Origin: Bacteroidales bacterium
GTDB lineage: Bacteria > Bacteroidota > Bacteroidia > Bacteroidales > F082
Assembly: GCA_016285355.1 (NCBI GenBank)
Contig: JAEEQP010000005.1
Coordinates: 1 to 64,000 of the forward strand
Direction: 5' to 3'
Length of the DNA stretch: 64,000 nucleotides
Shown: in pieces, positions 27,060 to 35,479 of the stretch
How positions within the stretch are numbered: position 1 is the first letter of the stretch
How the letters are laid out: each line of letters starts with the position of its first letter
Translations under genes and position numbers: made by a program
Notes under the pieces: model-generated
The model's input: only the letters and a program-made list of their open reading frames with translations
Databases searched by the model: none
What the model was told of the DNA's origin: nothing

Positions 27060-28171
27060 CTAATAAAACTAACAATTTGATTCACTTCACTTTCACTCAA
27101 ATCATAATACATTGGCAACCTCACCAAACAATCTGCATAGCGATCACATTCAGGCAAAGGACGACCATCGTGCTTATTCTTATAATACTCGCTACTGTGC
27201 AAACTAAGGTAATGGAAAACGGCCAAAATATCGTTATCTTTCAATTTCTTAATTAATGCAGTCCGTTCTTGCAAATTATTGCAAACCAAATAGAACATGT
27301 GAGCATTATTGGTGGCATAGTCAGGAATATCGGGTAAACGGAATCGGCCTTCGTCTGCCAAAGGCTTCAACAATTCGTAATATTTGTTCCACAACTGCTT
27401 ACGCTTGACCTGAATGTCATCCATTGCCTCAAGTTGCGCCCACAGAAAAGCTGCCACTACCTCACTCGGCAAAAATGATGAACCAATATCACACCAGCCA
27501 TATTTATTCACTTCGCCACGGAAGAACTCGGCGCGGTTAGTACCTTTCTCCCAAATGATTTCGGCACGACGGATGAAACGCTCATCGTTGATGCCAAGCA
27601 TGCCACCCTCACCCGAAATGATGTTTTTCGTCTCGTGGAATGAAAACGCCGAAAGATGTCCGATGGTGCCCAATGGCCTATTCCTGTAATAAGAATCAAT
27701 GGCTTGGGCTGCATCTTCCACCACAAGCAGGTTGTGCTTTTCTGCAATCTCCATGATACAGTCCATGTCGCAAGCCACACCAGCGTAATGCACTGGAACA
27801 ATGACTTTTGTTCGAGGTGTGATGAGACTTTCGATTAGTTCAGCATCAATATTGGGATTGCGTTTCATACTGTCAGCAAAGACGATTTTTGCCCCTTGCC
27901 GCACGAAAGCCAACGCCGATGATACGAAGGTATAACTCGGAACAATGACTTCATCACCAGGATGGATGTCGCACAAAATGGCAGCCATCTCAAGCGCATC
28001 TGTGCAACTCGTTGTGAGCAAGCATTTCTTGAAGCCATAATTCTCTTCAAAGAAACACTGGCAACGTTTGGTGAATTCACCGTTGCCGCTCAGCTTGCCG
28101 TTATAGACGGCCTGATACATATAATGGGCTTCCTTGCCCGTAAAATGAGGTTTATTGAATGGAATTTGCAT
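27056..28171 (-). CDS. wecE: WecE/RffA-like dTDP-4-keto-6-deoxyhexose transaminase (DegT/DnrJ/EryC1/StrS family)
   Basis: 371 residues from the ATG at 28171 (MQIPFNKPHFTGKEAHYMYQ). The frame is open nine codons further, but those codons lie in the insertion element. The pyridoxal-phosphate lysine is in SFHETKNIISGEGGM, typical of the WecE branch, and VEDAAQAIDSYY binds the cofactor. The family makes TDP-4-amino-4,6-dideoxygalactose from the keto sugar. The RffC-like acyltransferase at 35814-36512 is the logical next enzyme. An IS element sits 8 bases upstream and may now separate this gene from the operon promoter or supply its own readthrough. Decayed copies of its first codons occur at 30290, 31641 and 33470. 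Confidence 0.92.
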   Translation of the reverse strand: MQIPFNKPHFTGKEAHYMYQAVYNGKLSGNGEFTKRCQCFFEENYGFKKCLLTTSCTDALEMAAILCDIHPGDEVIVPSYTFVSSALAFVRQGAKIVFADSMKRNPNIDAELIESLITPRTKVIVPVHYAGVACDMDCIMEIAEKHNLLVVEDAAQAIDSYYRNRPLGTIGHLSAFSFHETKNIISGEGGMLGINDERFIRRAEIIWEKGTNRAEFFRGEVNKYGWCDIGSSFLPSEVVAAFLWAQLEAMDDIQVKRKQLWNKYYELLKPLADEGRFRLPDIPDYATNNAHMFYLVCNNLQERTALIKKLKDNDILAVFHYLSLHSSEYYKNKHDGRPLPECDRYADCLVRLPMYYDLSESEVNQIVSFIR

Positions 28172-28179
28172 AAGACTAA

Positions 28180-28195
28180 GAGTTTGTTTAAATTT
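28180..28195. repeat. Left terminal inverted repeat of the IS
   Basis: GAGTTTGTTTAAATTT pairs imperfectly with the reverse complement of 29083-29098 (GAAGCTGTTTAAAAAT). TAA at 28177-28179 just outside is one copy of the target duplication. The transposase stop codon overlaps the last base of this repeat. Confidence 0.85.
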
Positions 28196-28974
28196 CAATT
28201 CGATAATTTGTTAAGCATGATTTTTGCGAATGCGATTTGGATCATGGCCTCGGAGGAATCGGAATAGAACTCGTAGTCCAAGGCAATCCTTCGGAAGTTG
28301 TAGAGCCAGGCGAAAGACCTTTCGACAATCCACCTTAATGGGATGACATTGAACTTCTTCGGGCTTTCATCGGGTCGGAGCACGATTTCAAGCTTGCAGC
28401 CAAGCGTCCTTCGCACCTTCTCCTTCAGCTCGTCGCCCCTGTATCCGCCGTCGGCGATAATCTTCTTCAACCTTGGGAACTTGTAGGCGATTTTGGACAG
28501 GGCCGATTCCGCGCCCTTGCTGTCGTGAATGTTCGCCTCGTGGACGGAAACGGCCATCGGAAGGCCCAGTGTGTCAACCACGACCTGATTCTTGCGTCCC
28601 TTCACCTTCTTGTTGCCGTCTACGCCACGCTCCTTGTCGACGTGTTGGGTGGTCTTGGCACTCCTTGAGTCTATGATGCCGAGGCTTGGGCTCTCATCCC
28701 TCCCGAGCGAGACGCGAAGCTTCTCCCGCAGCGTGTCCATGATGTCCTCAAAGACACCCTCGCGCTTCCACTTCGTAAAGTAGTAGAACACAAGGTTGTA
28801 GGGCGGGAAGTCCTTGGGTGTCATCCGCCATTGGCAGCCGGTCTTGTTGATGTAGAGTATGCAGTCCACGATGTCCCTGAGAGAATATTTTCTTTTTCTT
28901 GGTGTGGGTTCCAGAATTTTTTGCAATATTTGCCACTGATTATCGGTAAGGTTAGTTGGGTATCCACTATTCAT
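28195..28974 (-). CDS. IS5-family transposase
   Basis: 259 residues from the ATG at 28974 (MNSGYPTNLTDNQWQILQKI); a start seven codons upstream is possible. The N-terminal DUF4096-like segment has RDIVDCILYINKTGCQWRMTP. The DDE catalytic residues are visible as GIIDSRSAKT, IIADGGYRGDEL and WIVERSFAWLYNFRRI. A single uninterrupted frame spans nearly the whole 919-bp element, with no frameshift, so the IS may still be active. Confidence 0.94.
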   Translation of the reverse strand: MNSGYPTNLTDNQWQILQKILEPTPRKRKYSLRDIVDCILYINKTGCQWRMTPKDFPPYNLVFYYFTKWKREGVFEDIMDTLREKLRVSLGRDESPSLGIIDSRSAKTTQHVDKERGVDGNKKVKGRKNQVVVDTLGLPMAVSVHEANIHDSKGAESALSKIAYKFPRLKKIIADGGYRGDELKEKVRRTLGCKLEIVLRPDESPKKFNVIPLRWIVERSFAWLYNFRRIALDYEFYSDSSEAMIQIAFAKIMLNKLSN

Positions 28975-29082
28975 GTCTAAATGATTGGAAACCACAAAGA
29001 TACGAATAAATATCCAATTAACCTACTGATTATCAATCATCTATACAACTATTTTTGTCGCCTATACAATTCTTTTTTATCC

Positions 29083-29098
29083 ATTTTTAAACAGCTTC
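29083..29098. repeat. Right terminal inverted repeat of the IS
   Basis: ATTTTTAAACAGCTTC, the partner of 28180-28195. The second copy of the target duplication TAA is at 29099-29101. The outermost base of the IS (29098) supplies the last base of the TAG stop codon of the membrane-protein gene on the minus strand. Confidence 0.85.
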
Positions 29099-30276
29099 TA
29101 AAAATAACTTCTAGTTACAAAATATCTAAATAAATAAAACAATCCAATAAATACATGAATAGAATAAACACCCAAGAAAAACTTCCCTCTTCTTTTCAAA
29201 TGAAGTCCAACAGCATCGTACTCATCATCACAAATGACAATTGTTTTCAACACGTAATAATACACAAACCACATTGCCGCAACAACTTGCCAGCCGAAAT
29301 TTCCATGATCGGCACGCGGTCCTGTTTCATGACAACACCAACTGATGCCCAAAGCCACAACCAACATACTAAACACGAACCAAAACTCTCGGTTCTTGAT
29401 GATTTCCTTCCAATAGGCAATTACAAATGCCACAGGCAGAATCATGGAAATCATCAACTTCAGCCAACGCGACTTCCAGAACTCAACACTAAACAAAGGC
29501 ATAATCTCAACTGTCACACCACTATTGCTATCCGTGACAACATCAGCAGTTGTCGACGGAACATAAATGGAAAGGTACTCATACAACACACAAACACAAC
29601 CACAAATAATTGGAACTAGCGAGAAAAAGAATTCCCTCCTTACTCCATACGCGGCAAACATCAAAATAGGATATGCCACGGCATATACGAAAAAAAAACT
29701 CGGTTTAATCAAGGCCCCTAATACGACATACAACGAAATCAAACAATTTCTCTTCTTATCATAATCCTCAAATTGTTTGACCGATAATACATAGGTCAAT
29801 ATTGCAAAAGGCATCATACACAAGGTGGTCGAATTATGCCAAACATTGGGAACGCAATATCCTAAATACATTACATTCTCTTCAGAAAAGCATCCTAAAA
29901 AATGCAAAAAGAACAGAATTGGAACAACAAAAACAAACAACAATGCCAAAGAAGCCTCTTTAGCTTGCTTACTATGACACCATTGTCCGAATGCTCTTTT
30001 GACAATTAAATATTTCGCCGTATTTGAAACGCTCAATAACAGCACCAAAGCCGCCTTTGTAGAATGAATAGTACCCGAAAAACCGCTGAATAGATTTATC
30101 AAAAAGTACATCAAAAAGTTATTTGAGAACAGCTTCCCTTCTTTCAACATCTCCCTAGCAAAACATGCATGATCCGACATATCCGACACCGCAAAAAACA
30201 CAATAAAGAAAAAGACGCAAAACATGAACAAGAGAACCATTATTGCATCCAAATTCTTTTTCAGAATTGTTTTCAT
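29098..30276 (-). CDS. Polytopic membrane protein, paralogue of the next gene upstream
   Basis: 392 residues with about ten hydrophobic segments. It is a clear paralogue of the product of 30375-31586: shared phrases include LFSGFSG, WHNST-LC-MPFAILTY, GxLIKPSFFF and HETGPRADHGNFGWQ. The conserved periplasmic His/Glu/Asp cluster and the lipid-sugar setting suggest a GT-C-like transferase or polymerase, but no characterised family is recognised. The region is markedly AT-rich compared with the glycogen operon. Its stop codon lies on the IS boundary, although the C-terminus matches that of its paralogue and is not truncated. Confidence 0.65.
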   Translation of the reverse strand: MKTILKKNLDAIMVLLFMFCVFFFIVFFAVSDMSDHACFAREMLKEGKLFSNNFLMYFLINLFSGFSGTIHSTKAALVLLLSVSNTAKYLIVKRAFGQWCHSKQAKEASLALLFVFVVPILFFLHFLGCFSEENVMYLGYCVPNVWHNSTTLCMMPFAILTYVLSVKQFEDYDKKRNCLISLYVVLGALIKPSFFFVYAVAYPILMFAAYGVRREFFFSLVPIICGCVCVLYEYLSIYVPSTTADVVTDSNSGVTVEIMPLFSVEFWKSRWLKLMISMILPVAFVIAYWKEIIKNREFWFVFSMLVVALGISWCCHETGPRADHGNFGWQVVAAMWFVYYYVLKTIVICDDEYDAVGLHLKRRGKFFLGVYSIHVFIGLFYLFRYFVTRSYF

Positions 30277-30289
30277 ACCATCATATACA

Positions 30290-30361
30290 TTAAATCAAGG
30301 ATTGTATTCTTTCAGTTACTTCTTTACTTGTAATATAAGGTAGATAATATGGAATATGCAT
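30290..30361 (-). pseudogene. Decayed 5' end of a WecE-like aminotransferase gene (relic 1)
   Basis: A 23-codon frame that starts 13 bases after the stop of the membrane gene at 30375 and ends in TAA. It reads MHIPYYLPYITSKEVTERIQ, which lines up with MQIPFNKPHFTGKEAHYMYQ at the start of the intact wecE-like protein. In the first 15 codons 31 of 45 bases match. Nothing of the remaining aminotransferase follows; the next gene starts 14 bases later. Confidence 0.6.
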
Positions 30362-30374
30362 AATTTAAACCTTT

Positions 30375-31586
30375 TCAACAATAAAAACCAGTTATAAGAT
30401 ACCTTGACAAAAACCATATCCCAGCCAAAACATGGAACAAATATACTATCAAAAAAAACTTACCCCTTTTTGTAACTATTACTGATCCAAGTTCATCAAC
30501 TGAAAAATCACTTTTTACAATAACTTTAAGAATATAATAAAAAACCAGCCAAAAACAAGGAACCAGTTGCCAAGAAAAATTACCATGACCAGCACGCGCT
30601 CCCGTTTCGTGGCAAAACAAAACAATACCTATAGCCACAATCATCATAATACTGACAAACCAGAATTCTTTATCTTTGCGTATTTCTGCCCAATATGTCC
30701 ACATAAACACCAATGGAAACAAAAAAACGAGCAATAAATGTAAACAATAATTTTTCCAAAACAGCAAAATGCCTGACTCAAAAATAGAAATAACCACACT
30801 ACTATCAGCATAGCCTGCCGGCTTTAAAATAGGAGAAGTGAAAAAAATAGAAAAATATTCATATAAAAAACAAACACAGCATAATACAACTGGAATAAGA
30901 GAATACCAAAATTCTTTTCTATCTCGATACCTAATAAATATTATAATTGGATACGCCACTATCCATGTAAAGAAAAAACTGGGTTTTATCAAAGTTCCAA
31001 CAACAACAAAAAGTGCAATTTTACCATTCCGTCCCATTTGGAAATCGTCAAATTGCTTAATTGACAATAGATATGTCAAAATGGCAAAAGGCATCGAACA
31101 CAAAATAGTCGAATTGTGCCAAATATTAGGCACATAAACGCCTAAATTTAAAATACCTGAAAACCATATTGGATTCTTGTACAATCCCATTAATTCCAAA
31201 CACCAAAGTATCGGAATAACAAAAACAAATAATAAAGCAAACGAAAACAATCTCGCAAATCTATTCGGACAAAATTGTCCAAACGTCTCTCTAACAATAA
31301 TATATTTTCCTGTATTTGATATAGCAATTAATACAGCTAAAACAACTTTTGTCAATTTTGTATAACCCGAAAAACCGCTGAACAAATTGACAAAAAAATA
31401 CAATAAAAAATTACCCACAAACAACCGACGTTGTTTTAACATTATTCTTGCAATTTCTGCATGTACACGCAAATCTGAATCTACATAACGAGCAAATATA
31501 ATAAACAAAAAAACGCAAAGCATCAAAAGCCCTACAAATACTACATCTAAATTAGAACTAATTATTTTTTTTAACTTAACAAACAT
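30375..31586 (-). CDS. Polytopic membrane protein, paralogue of 29098-30276
   Basis: 403 residues from the ATG at 31586 (MFVKLKKIISSNLDVVF), which aligns with the start of its paralogue. The frame is open to 31685, but the extra codons are a remnant of an aminotransferase gene, not part of this protein. About ten hydrophobic segments are seen, with the same landmarks as the paralogue: LFSGFSG, WHNSTILCSMPFAILTY, GTLIKPSFFF and HETGARAGHGNFSWQ. It is strongly AT-rich. I infer a role in transfer or polymerisation of lipid-linked sugars from context only. Confidence 0.65.
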   Translation of the reverse strand: MFVKLKKIISSNLDVVFVGLLMLCVFLFIIFARYVDSDLRVHAEIARIMLKQRRLFVGNFLLYFFVNLFSGFSGYTKLTKVVLAVLIAISNTGKYIIVRETFGQFCPNRFARLFSFALLFVFVIPILWCLELMGLYKNPIWFSGILNLGVYVPNIWHNSTILCSMPFAILTYLLSIKQFDDFQMGRNGKIALFVVVGTLIKPSFFFTWIVAYPIIIFIRYRDRKEFWYSLIPVVLCCVCFLYEYFSIFFTSPILKPAGYADSSVVISIFESGILLFWKNYCLHLLLVFLFPLVFMWTYWAEIRKDKEFWFVSIMMIVAIGIVLFCHETGARAGHGNFSWQLVPCFWLVFYYILKVIVKSDFSVDELGSVIVTKRGKFFLIVYLFHVLAGIWFLSRYLITGFYC

Positions 31587-31640
31587 AATTTTAATACTTA
31601 CCAAACATGATTCATGTACAACTACGATATAAAGCACAGC

Positions 31641-31708
31641 TTTATTGATAAACCCACCATTGCCAATCAGTTTGCCATTATACACGACCCTATTAAGTGG
31701 ATTTTTAT
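31641..31708 (-). pseudogene. Decayed, internally deleted 5' end of a WecE-like gene (relic 2)
   Basis: Starting at 31708 the minus strand reads ATAAAAATCCACTTAATA, a frame-shifted version of the ...ATTCCATTCAATAAA start of wecE. After an apparent deletion it continues as a frame encoding VYNGKLIGNGGFINK, which matches VYNGKLSGNGEFTKR at residues 23-37 of the intact protein. The relic lies between the stop at 31763 of one membrane gene and the start at 31586 of the next. The rest of this 176-base gap shows nothing else. Confidence 0.75.
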
Positions 31709-31762
31709 GTTCTTGAAACGAAAAACATGTCGCACAACAAAAAAATCAGGTTGTCATCATCA

Positions 31763-33436
31763 TTATTCTCTAGTAATCAGAGAATACACCGTCATCCCCA
31801 TCGTATCAGCTGTAATATTATAATCTCCACTTTGACTTAGCACACTCATCTTCTCAACAAAATCCAATTCTTCTATATTATTATAATATACCGCTCTAAC
31901 TAAACCACTTCTATCCAATTCTTCATCTATAATGGCCTTGAACCGCACATCATCGTTCTTTTCTACGGCGTAATCATAACAAACAGGTTCATAATCAAGC
32001 ATATAAACCAACCCCCAATGACGACATGAGCACAAAACCCGACCTTGAGGAATATGTTTTTGGCATGATTTTAATTCGTTAATCCATCGTTGTTCAATTC
32101 TCAAGTTCTGGTTGACACCAATAGAATTTACAGGTATGTGATCATTCCCAAAAAACTTTTGCCCTTCCCAATTTCTACCTCCCATGATCTGAAGTAGGAA
32201 AAGACAAAAACATAATCCAAATACAGACATGAGAGCGGCTCTCCAAATGAATGATTGCTTATATGCCAAATAGACGAGAGCGGGAGCCACAAACACAAAA
32301 TAAGAGGCTCCCCTATAATAAAACTGATTATTTGATCCAAATGCTAAACATAACGGGCACAACGACAATAAACAGATAATTATTATCTCATTTTTTTGCA
32401 ATTTCCCATCCAACAAGTTTACCAATAACAACAAAAAAAGAAAAACCCAATACAAATCATATTGCCAATGGTATGAATAACAGACTTTATACGGAAACAT
32501 AAAAACAGGACTTACATGCATCCAAGCATATAATAAAATGATTATTGATAACATGGCTAAAATTATCAGTTGTCTTCTTTTCTTACATGAAAAGCAGTTT
32601 CTCCTAATAATTAAGTAATAAGCCCCATATAATGCAACTGCTATGAAAAAACATTTTGCCAAATACATTAAAGATTCAATCTCCCCCAATAAAAGCCACT
32701 TGAATCCATATTCACTATTTCCTTTCTGCACAGTTTCACTAGTTTGTTCTATAAGAGATGTAACAACTTCATTCGGCGATTCAACAAAAACAAAATAATA
32801 AACAAAAAACAGAATTATACCAGCTGTAAAGCCAATAACATCCCGCCATTTGCGAGTCGACATCAAAAGTATCAATATATACAACAATGGTATGAGGATA
32901 GTATTAGTAATCATAACCGGAAACAAAAATGCTATTGCGAAACCTGACAAAACGAAACAAATCTGTTTTTGCTTTGATAAACCAATAAAGACAAATCCCA
33001 GTGCCACTTCAATAATAATCTTGTTAAGTGTTATATAGTTAAAAGAAGGACATGGAACAATACTCATCTGACCCAAATACAAAACTCCCCACAAAAACAG
33101 AAATGAGAGTGGCTTTTTATTCGAAAAACAGACAGGAACATTTACCCACAAATACAAGCCAAATGCAAGCACAAACGAACCGATAATTTGTGCCAACCAG
33201 CAAGCGACTCTGTTTGCATAAATATCATTGCCAAACAAATCGCCAAATAAAAGATGAAAACGACTTGCTCCTCTATGAGGCAAATCTCTCATCAAACACA
33301 TATACCAACCTTCATCAGAAAATGTTAGATTATTCCTCAAAGCCAAAAAATTAGCCACAATAGTTACCAACATAGCAACTATCGCTAACAAAAAAAAGCA
33401 AGAATCTACTCTCTTTTCAAAAACAAATTTATTCAT
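31763..33436 (-). CDS. Polytopic membrane protein, GT-C-like
   Basis: 557 residues with about twelve hydrophobic segments and a soluble C-terminal part of about 120 residues. Between the first two helices is LTFSDEGWYMCLMRDL, an acidic DE pair in the first periplasmic loop as in GT-C transferases. Another loop has PCPSFNYITLNKI. The C-terminal part has CRHWGLVYMLDYEPVCYDYAV, which may form a small globular domain. I infer a polyprenyl-phosphate-sugar-dependent glycosyltransferase; the substrate is unknown. Strongly AT-rich. Followed by relic 2. Confidence 0.6.
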   Translation of the reverse strand: MNKFVFEKRVDSCFFLLAIVAMLVTIVANFLALRNNLTFSDEGWYMCLMRDLPHRGASRFHLLFGDLFGNDIYANRVACWLAQIIGSFVLAFGLYLWVNVPVCFSNKKPLSFLFLWGVLYLGQMSIVPCPSFNYITLNKIIIEVALGFVFIGLSKQKQICFVLSGFAIAFLFPVMITNTILIPLLYILILLMSTRKWRDVIGFTAGIILFFVYYFVFVESPNEVVTSLIEQTSETVQKGNSEYGFKWLLLGEIESLMYLAKCFFIAVALYGAYYLIIRRNCFSCKKRRQLIILAMLSIIILLYAWMHVSPVFMFPYKVCYSYHWQYDLYWVFLFLLLLVNLLDGKLQKNEIIIICLLSLCPLCLAFGSNNQFYYRGASYFVFVAPALVYLAYKQSFIWRAALMSVFGLCFCLFLLQIMGGRNWEGQKFFGNDHIPVNSIGVNQNLRIEQRWINELKSCQKHIPQGRVLCSCRHWGLVYMLDYEPVCYDYAVEKNDDVRFKAIIDEELDRSGLVRAVYYNNIEELDFVEKMSVLSQSGDYNITADTMGMTVYSLITRE

Positions 33437-33469
33437 GTTTAATAATTAATTATAAATCAGATAACACCG

Positions 33470-33538
33470 TCAAATCGAAACGCCGTATCGCAAAGAAGAC
33501 ATGCCCATGAGACGAGGTTTGTTAAATGGAATTTTTAT
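33470..33538 (-). pseudogene. Decayed 5' end of a WecE-like gene (relic 3)
   Basis: From 33538 the minus strand reads ATA AAA ATT CCA TTT AAC AAA CCT, translating to IKIPFNKPRLMG and then diverging to a TGA. The intact protein reads MQIPFNKPHFTG. In the first 13 codons 30 of 39 bases match. The would-be start codon has become ATA and overlaps the stop codon of the membrane gene at 33535. The next membrane gene starts 34 bases further on. Confidence 0.75.
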
Positions 33539-35124
33539 TTAGAAACGAACTTATACAAAGCGAAATACTCGTTTTTATTCTCAATTATCAATTCATTCTG
33601 TATACCATAATTCTTTTCAATTCTTTCAACAAGAGCGACTGGTGGCGCATCTGTTTCACCAAAATACAATACATTTGAATCAACAAAATCGCGATGACTC
33701 TCCAATATTTCTTTCTGCAAAGGGATATTTGTGAGCCAGCCAAAACCAACACTTCTAAAACCAAAGTCTTTTATATGGATTACTGGTAAGTACTCAATAT
33801 TACAACATCTGAAATATATGTAATGGTCCTGATTCTCCAATTCCTCACATAATGGCATTTGAAAATTAATAAATGAATTCCTAGTTCTTGTTGACCATTT
33901 GAAAGCTTTATAATCCTGATAAGAGCACCTCAAGACCAAGCCTGCTATTACACAAAGAAAAAACATCCCTGAAAACAAATCATGTCTATTCGTTTCAATT
34001 AATGAAAACGATTTCATAATAATGAAAACTTCAGGAAGCAACATGCTGAAAAATACTCTCTCCTTTAATGTTGCCATCACTCCTAAATACAATAATAAAA
34101 ACACCCAAATAAAAAACGACACTATCAAAACGGATAATAACAGAACATTCGATTTACGACAACTCAGTATAATACATACCAAATAGCCCAAAACCAATAG
34201 ACTAATGAGAATCCTATATTCATACAAATTAGACAGATTTGATAATGCATTTTGCCTTGTAATTCCTTTAATAATTTTGGATTGAATTTCTTGGAGTTTT
34301 GTCAAAGTCATTATTTTGGGGTCACCTTGAAAATAGCAAAACTGTATATAATCTTCTTTTTCTATTCCCTCTGGTAAAACATCCATTGCCAAATAAGCAT
34401 TTGGATTGTCGTTAATGAAGCCTCTTACTTTATTATAATTCTTATATTCCATCCAATCGGACTGCCTATAAAACAATCCATCTGCCCAATGCCCTAATAC
34501 CCCCCAAAAAACCACGGTCATAGTCCAATAAGCAAATCGTTTATCCTGAACAAGTCTCATTATCAAAAGAGGAGCACACAATAAACCAACTAAACCAGCC
34601 ACATGAAATCTAATCAAAGAGGCAACAAAAACAGCACACACTCCTATGATTCTCCATTTTTTTGACGGTTGAATCAATGCAAGACAACCAGAAAAACACA
34701 GCAAACCTGCAGTTGTTGTAAATTGAAAATATATGATAATATGAATCCAAAAAACATACAAAAATACAACAAACAGAAACTTATAAAGTGGTCGTATCTT
34801 ACAATCTTTAATGATAATGAATATTACTACAGACATGGATAAAATATGCAATATACAGAACGCCAAAGAATACCATTCCACAATCTTAGTCAGACGATAT
34901 AGTCCTGCGATTATCCAACCATACAAAGCATTTATAAAAACCAGATGTCCATCAGGAGTACCCGATAATCCACCATTCGCTATCATACACATCACTATAT
35001 CATCATTTTCTTCATAATGCATTGGCAACAGCCATGCCATCATAGCGAAAAACACAGTATTGAATAATAGGACAAACCATTTACTGCCAATTAAGGCCCT
35101 GATATTAAAGCAATTTATACTCAT
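33535..35124 (-). CDS. Polytopic membrane protein, DUF6056/GT-C-like
   Basis: 529 residues with about eleven hydrophobic segments and a C-terminal soluble region. The first loop has HYEENDDIVMCMIANGG, and a second periplasmic phrase is GTPDGHLVFINALYGW. The acidic NDD cluster in the first loop resembles the DD motif seen in the protein at 25596. As with its neighbours I infer a GT-C-type transferase or polymerase without assigning a reaction. It is AT-rich, follows the two SMR genes by 22 bases, and is followed by relic 3. Confidence 0.58.
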   Translation of the reverse strand: MSINCFNIRALIGSKWFVLLFNTVFFAMMAWLLPMHYEENDDIVMCMIANGGLSGTPDGHLVFINALYGWIIAGLYRLTKIVEWYSLAFCILHILSMSVVIFIIIKDCKIRPLYKFLFVVFLYVFWIHIIIYFQFTTTAGLLCFSGCLALIQPSKKWRIIGVCAVFVASLIRFHVAGLVGLLCAPLLIMRLVQDKRFAYWTMTVVFWGVLGHWADGLFYRQSDWMEYKNYNKVRGFINDNPNAYLAMDVLPEGIEKEDYIQFCYFQGDPKIMTLTKLQEIQSKIIKGITRQNALSNLSNLYEYRILISLLVLGYLVCIILSCRKSNVLLLSVLIVSFFIWVFLLLYLGVMATLKERVFFSMLLPEVFIIMKSFSLIETNRHDLFSGMFFLCVIAGLVLRCSYQDYKAFKWSTRTRNSFINFQMPLCEELENQDHYIYFRCCNIEYLPVIHIKDFGFRSVGFGWLTNIPLQKEILESHRDFVDSNVLYFGETDAPPVALVERIEKNYGIQNELIIENKNEYFALYKFVSK

Positions 35125-35146
35125 TAAACACTTCTAAATAAATTCA

Positions 35147-35479
35147 TTAAACAAAAAACACCACCACACCCGTCATAATCACCACGATGGCACCTACTTT
35201 CCTCCAAGAGTTTCTCTCTTTGAAAAATATCCAAGAAAACAATGGCACAAACAGATAACTCAACGACTCCATAATGCTGATTTCCTTCACCTGGACACCA
35301 TGGCTCAAACAAAAGATGTTGAGCAGCAATGATGCACCCATAATGCCATAGCCACCAATTACCCAAAGGTTGATATACTGACGAACAAAAGTCGGGTACT
35401 GCTTTTGCACACCCTGTTTTAGTAGCATCTGGGCTCCAGCGGCAGCTAAAACGGACATTATGACGAGTAGATAATACAT
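35147..35479 (-). CDS. Small EamA/SMR-type membrane protein (ArnE/ArnF-like subunit B)
   Basis: 110 residues with four hydrophobic helices, the size and layout of the small-multidrug-resistance fold. AGAQMLLKQGVQ in helix 1, EISIMESLSYLFVPLFSWIFFKE around helix 3-4 and GAIVVIMTGVVVFF at the end match the ArnE/ArnF branch. It begins inside the stop of a second SMR gene (TAATG). Such pairs form heterodimers that flip undecaprenyl-phosphate-linked sugars across the inner membrane, which fits the GtrB-like gene two positions upstream. Substrate assignment is inference. Confidence 0.75.
   Translation of the reverse strand: MYYLLVIMSVLAAAGAQMLLKQGVQKQYPTFVRQYINLWVIGGYGIMGASLLLNIFCLSHGVQVKEISIMESLSYLFVPLFSWIFFKERNSWRKVGAIVVIMTGVVVFFV

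Larger units (their letters stand above)
28180..29098 (-). mobile_element. IS5-family insertion sequence (IS427/IS1031-like), 919 bp
   Basis: The element has imperfect terminal inverted repeats (28180-28195 and 29083-29098, 11 of 16 matching, sharing TGTTTAAA) and encodes one transposase. It is flanked by the 3-base direct repeat TAA at 28177-28179 and 29099-29101, the TNA-type target duplication expected for this IS group. It sits exactly between the stop of the membrane-protein gene at 29098 and the WecE-like start at 28171. If the element and one TAA are removed, the sequence reads TTTTAGTCTTATGCAA: the same stop codon, then the wecE start five bases later. The insertion therefore broke neither gene. 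Confidence 0.92.

Noticed and set aside
28473..28783. Plus-strand frames within the insertion element
   Set aside because: They are antisense to the DDE transposase, with no known IS accessory protein similarity.
31587..31685. N-terminal extension (MYNGKLIGNGG...) of the membrane protein at 30375
   Set aside because: The added residues match the aminotransferase N-terminus and not the paralogous membrane protein; the ATG at 31586 aligns with the paralogue's start.
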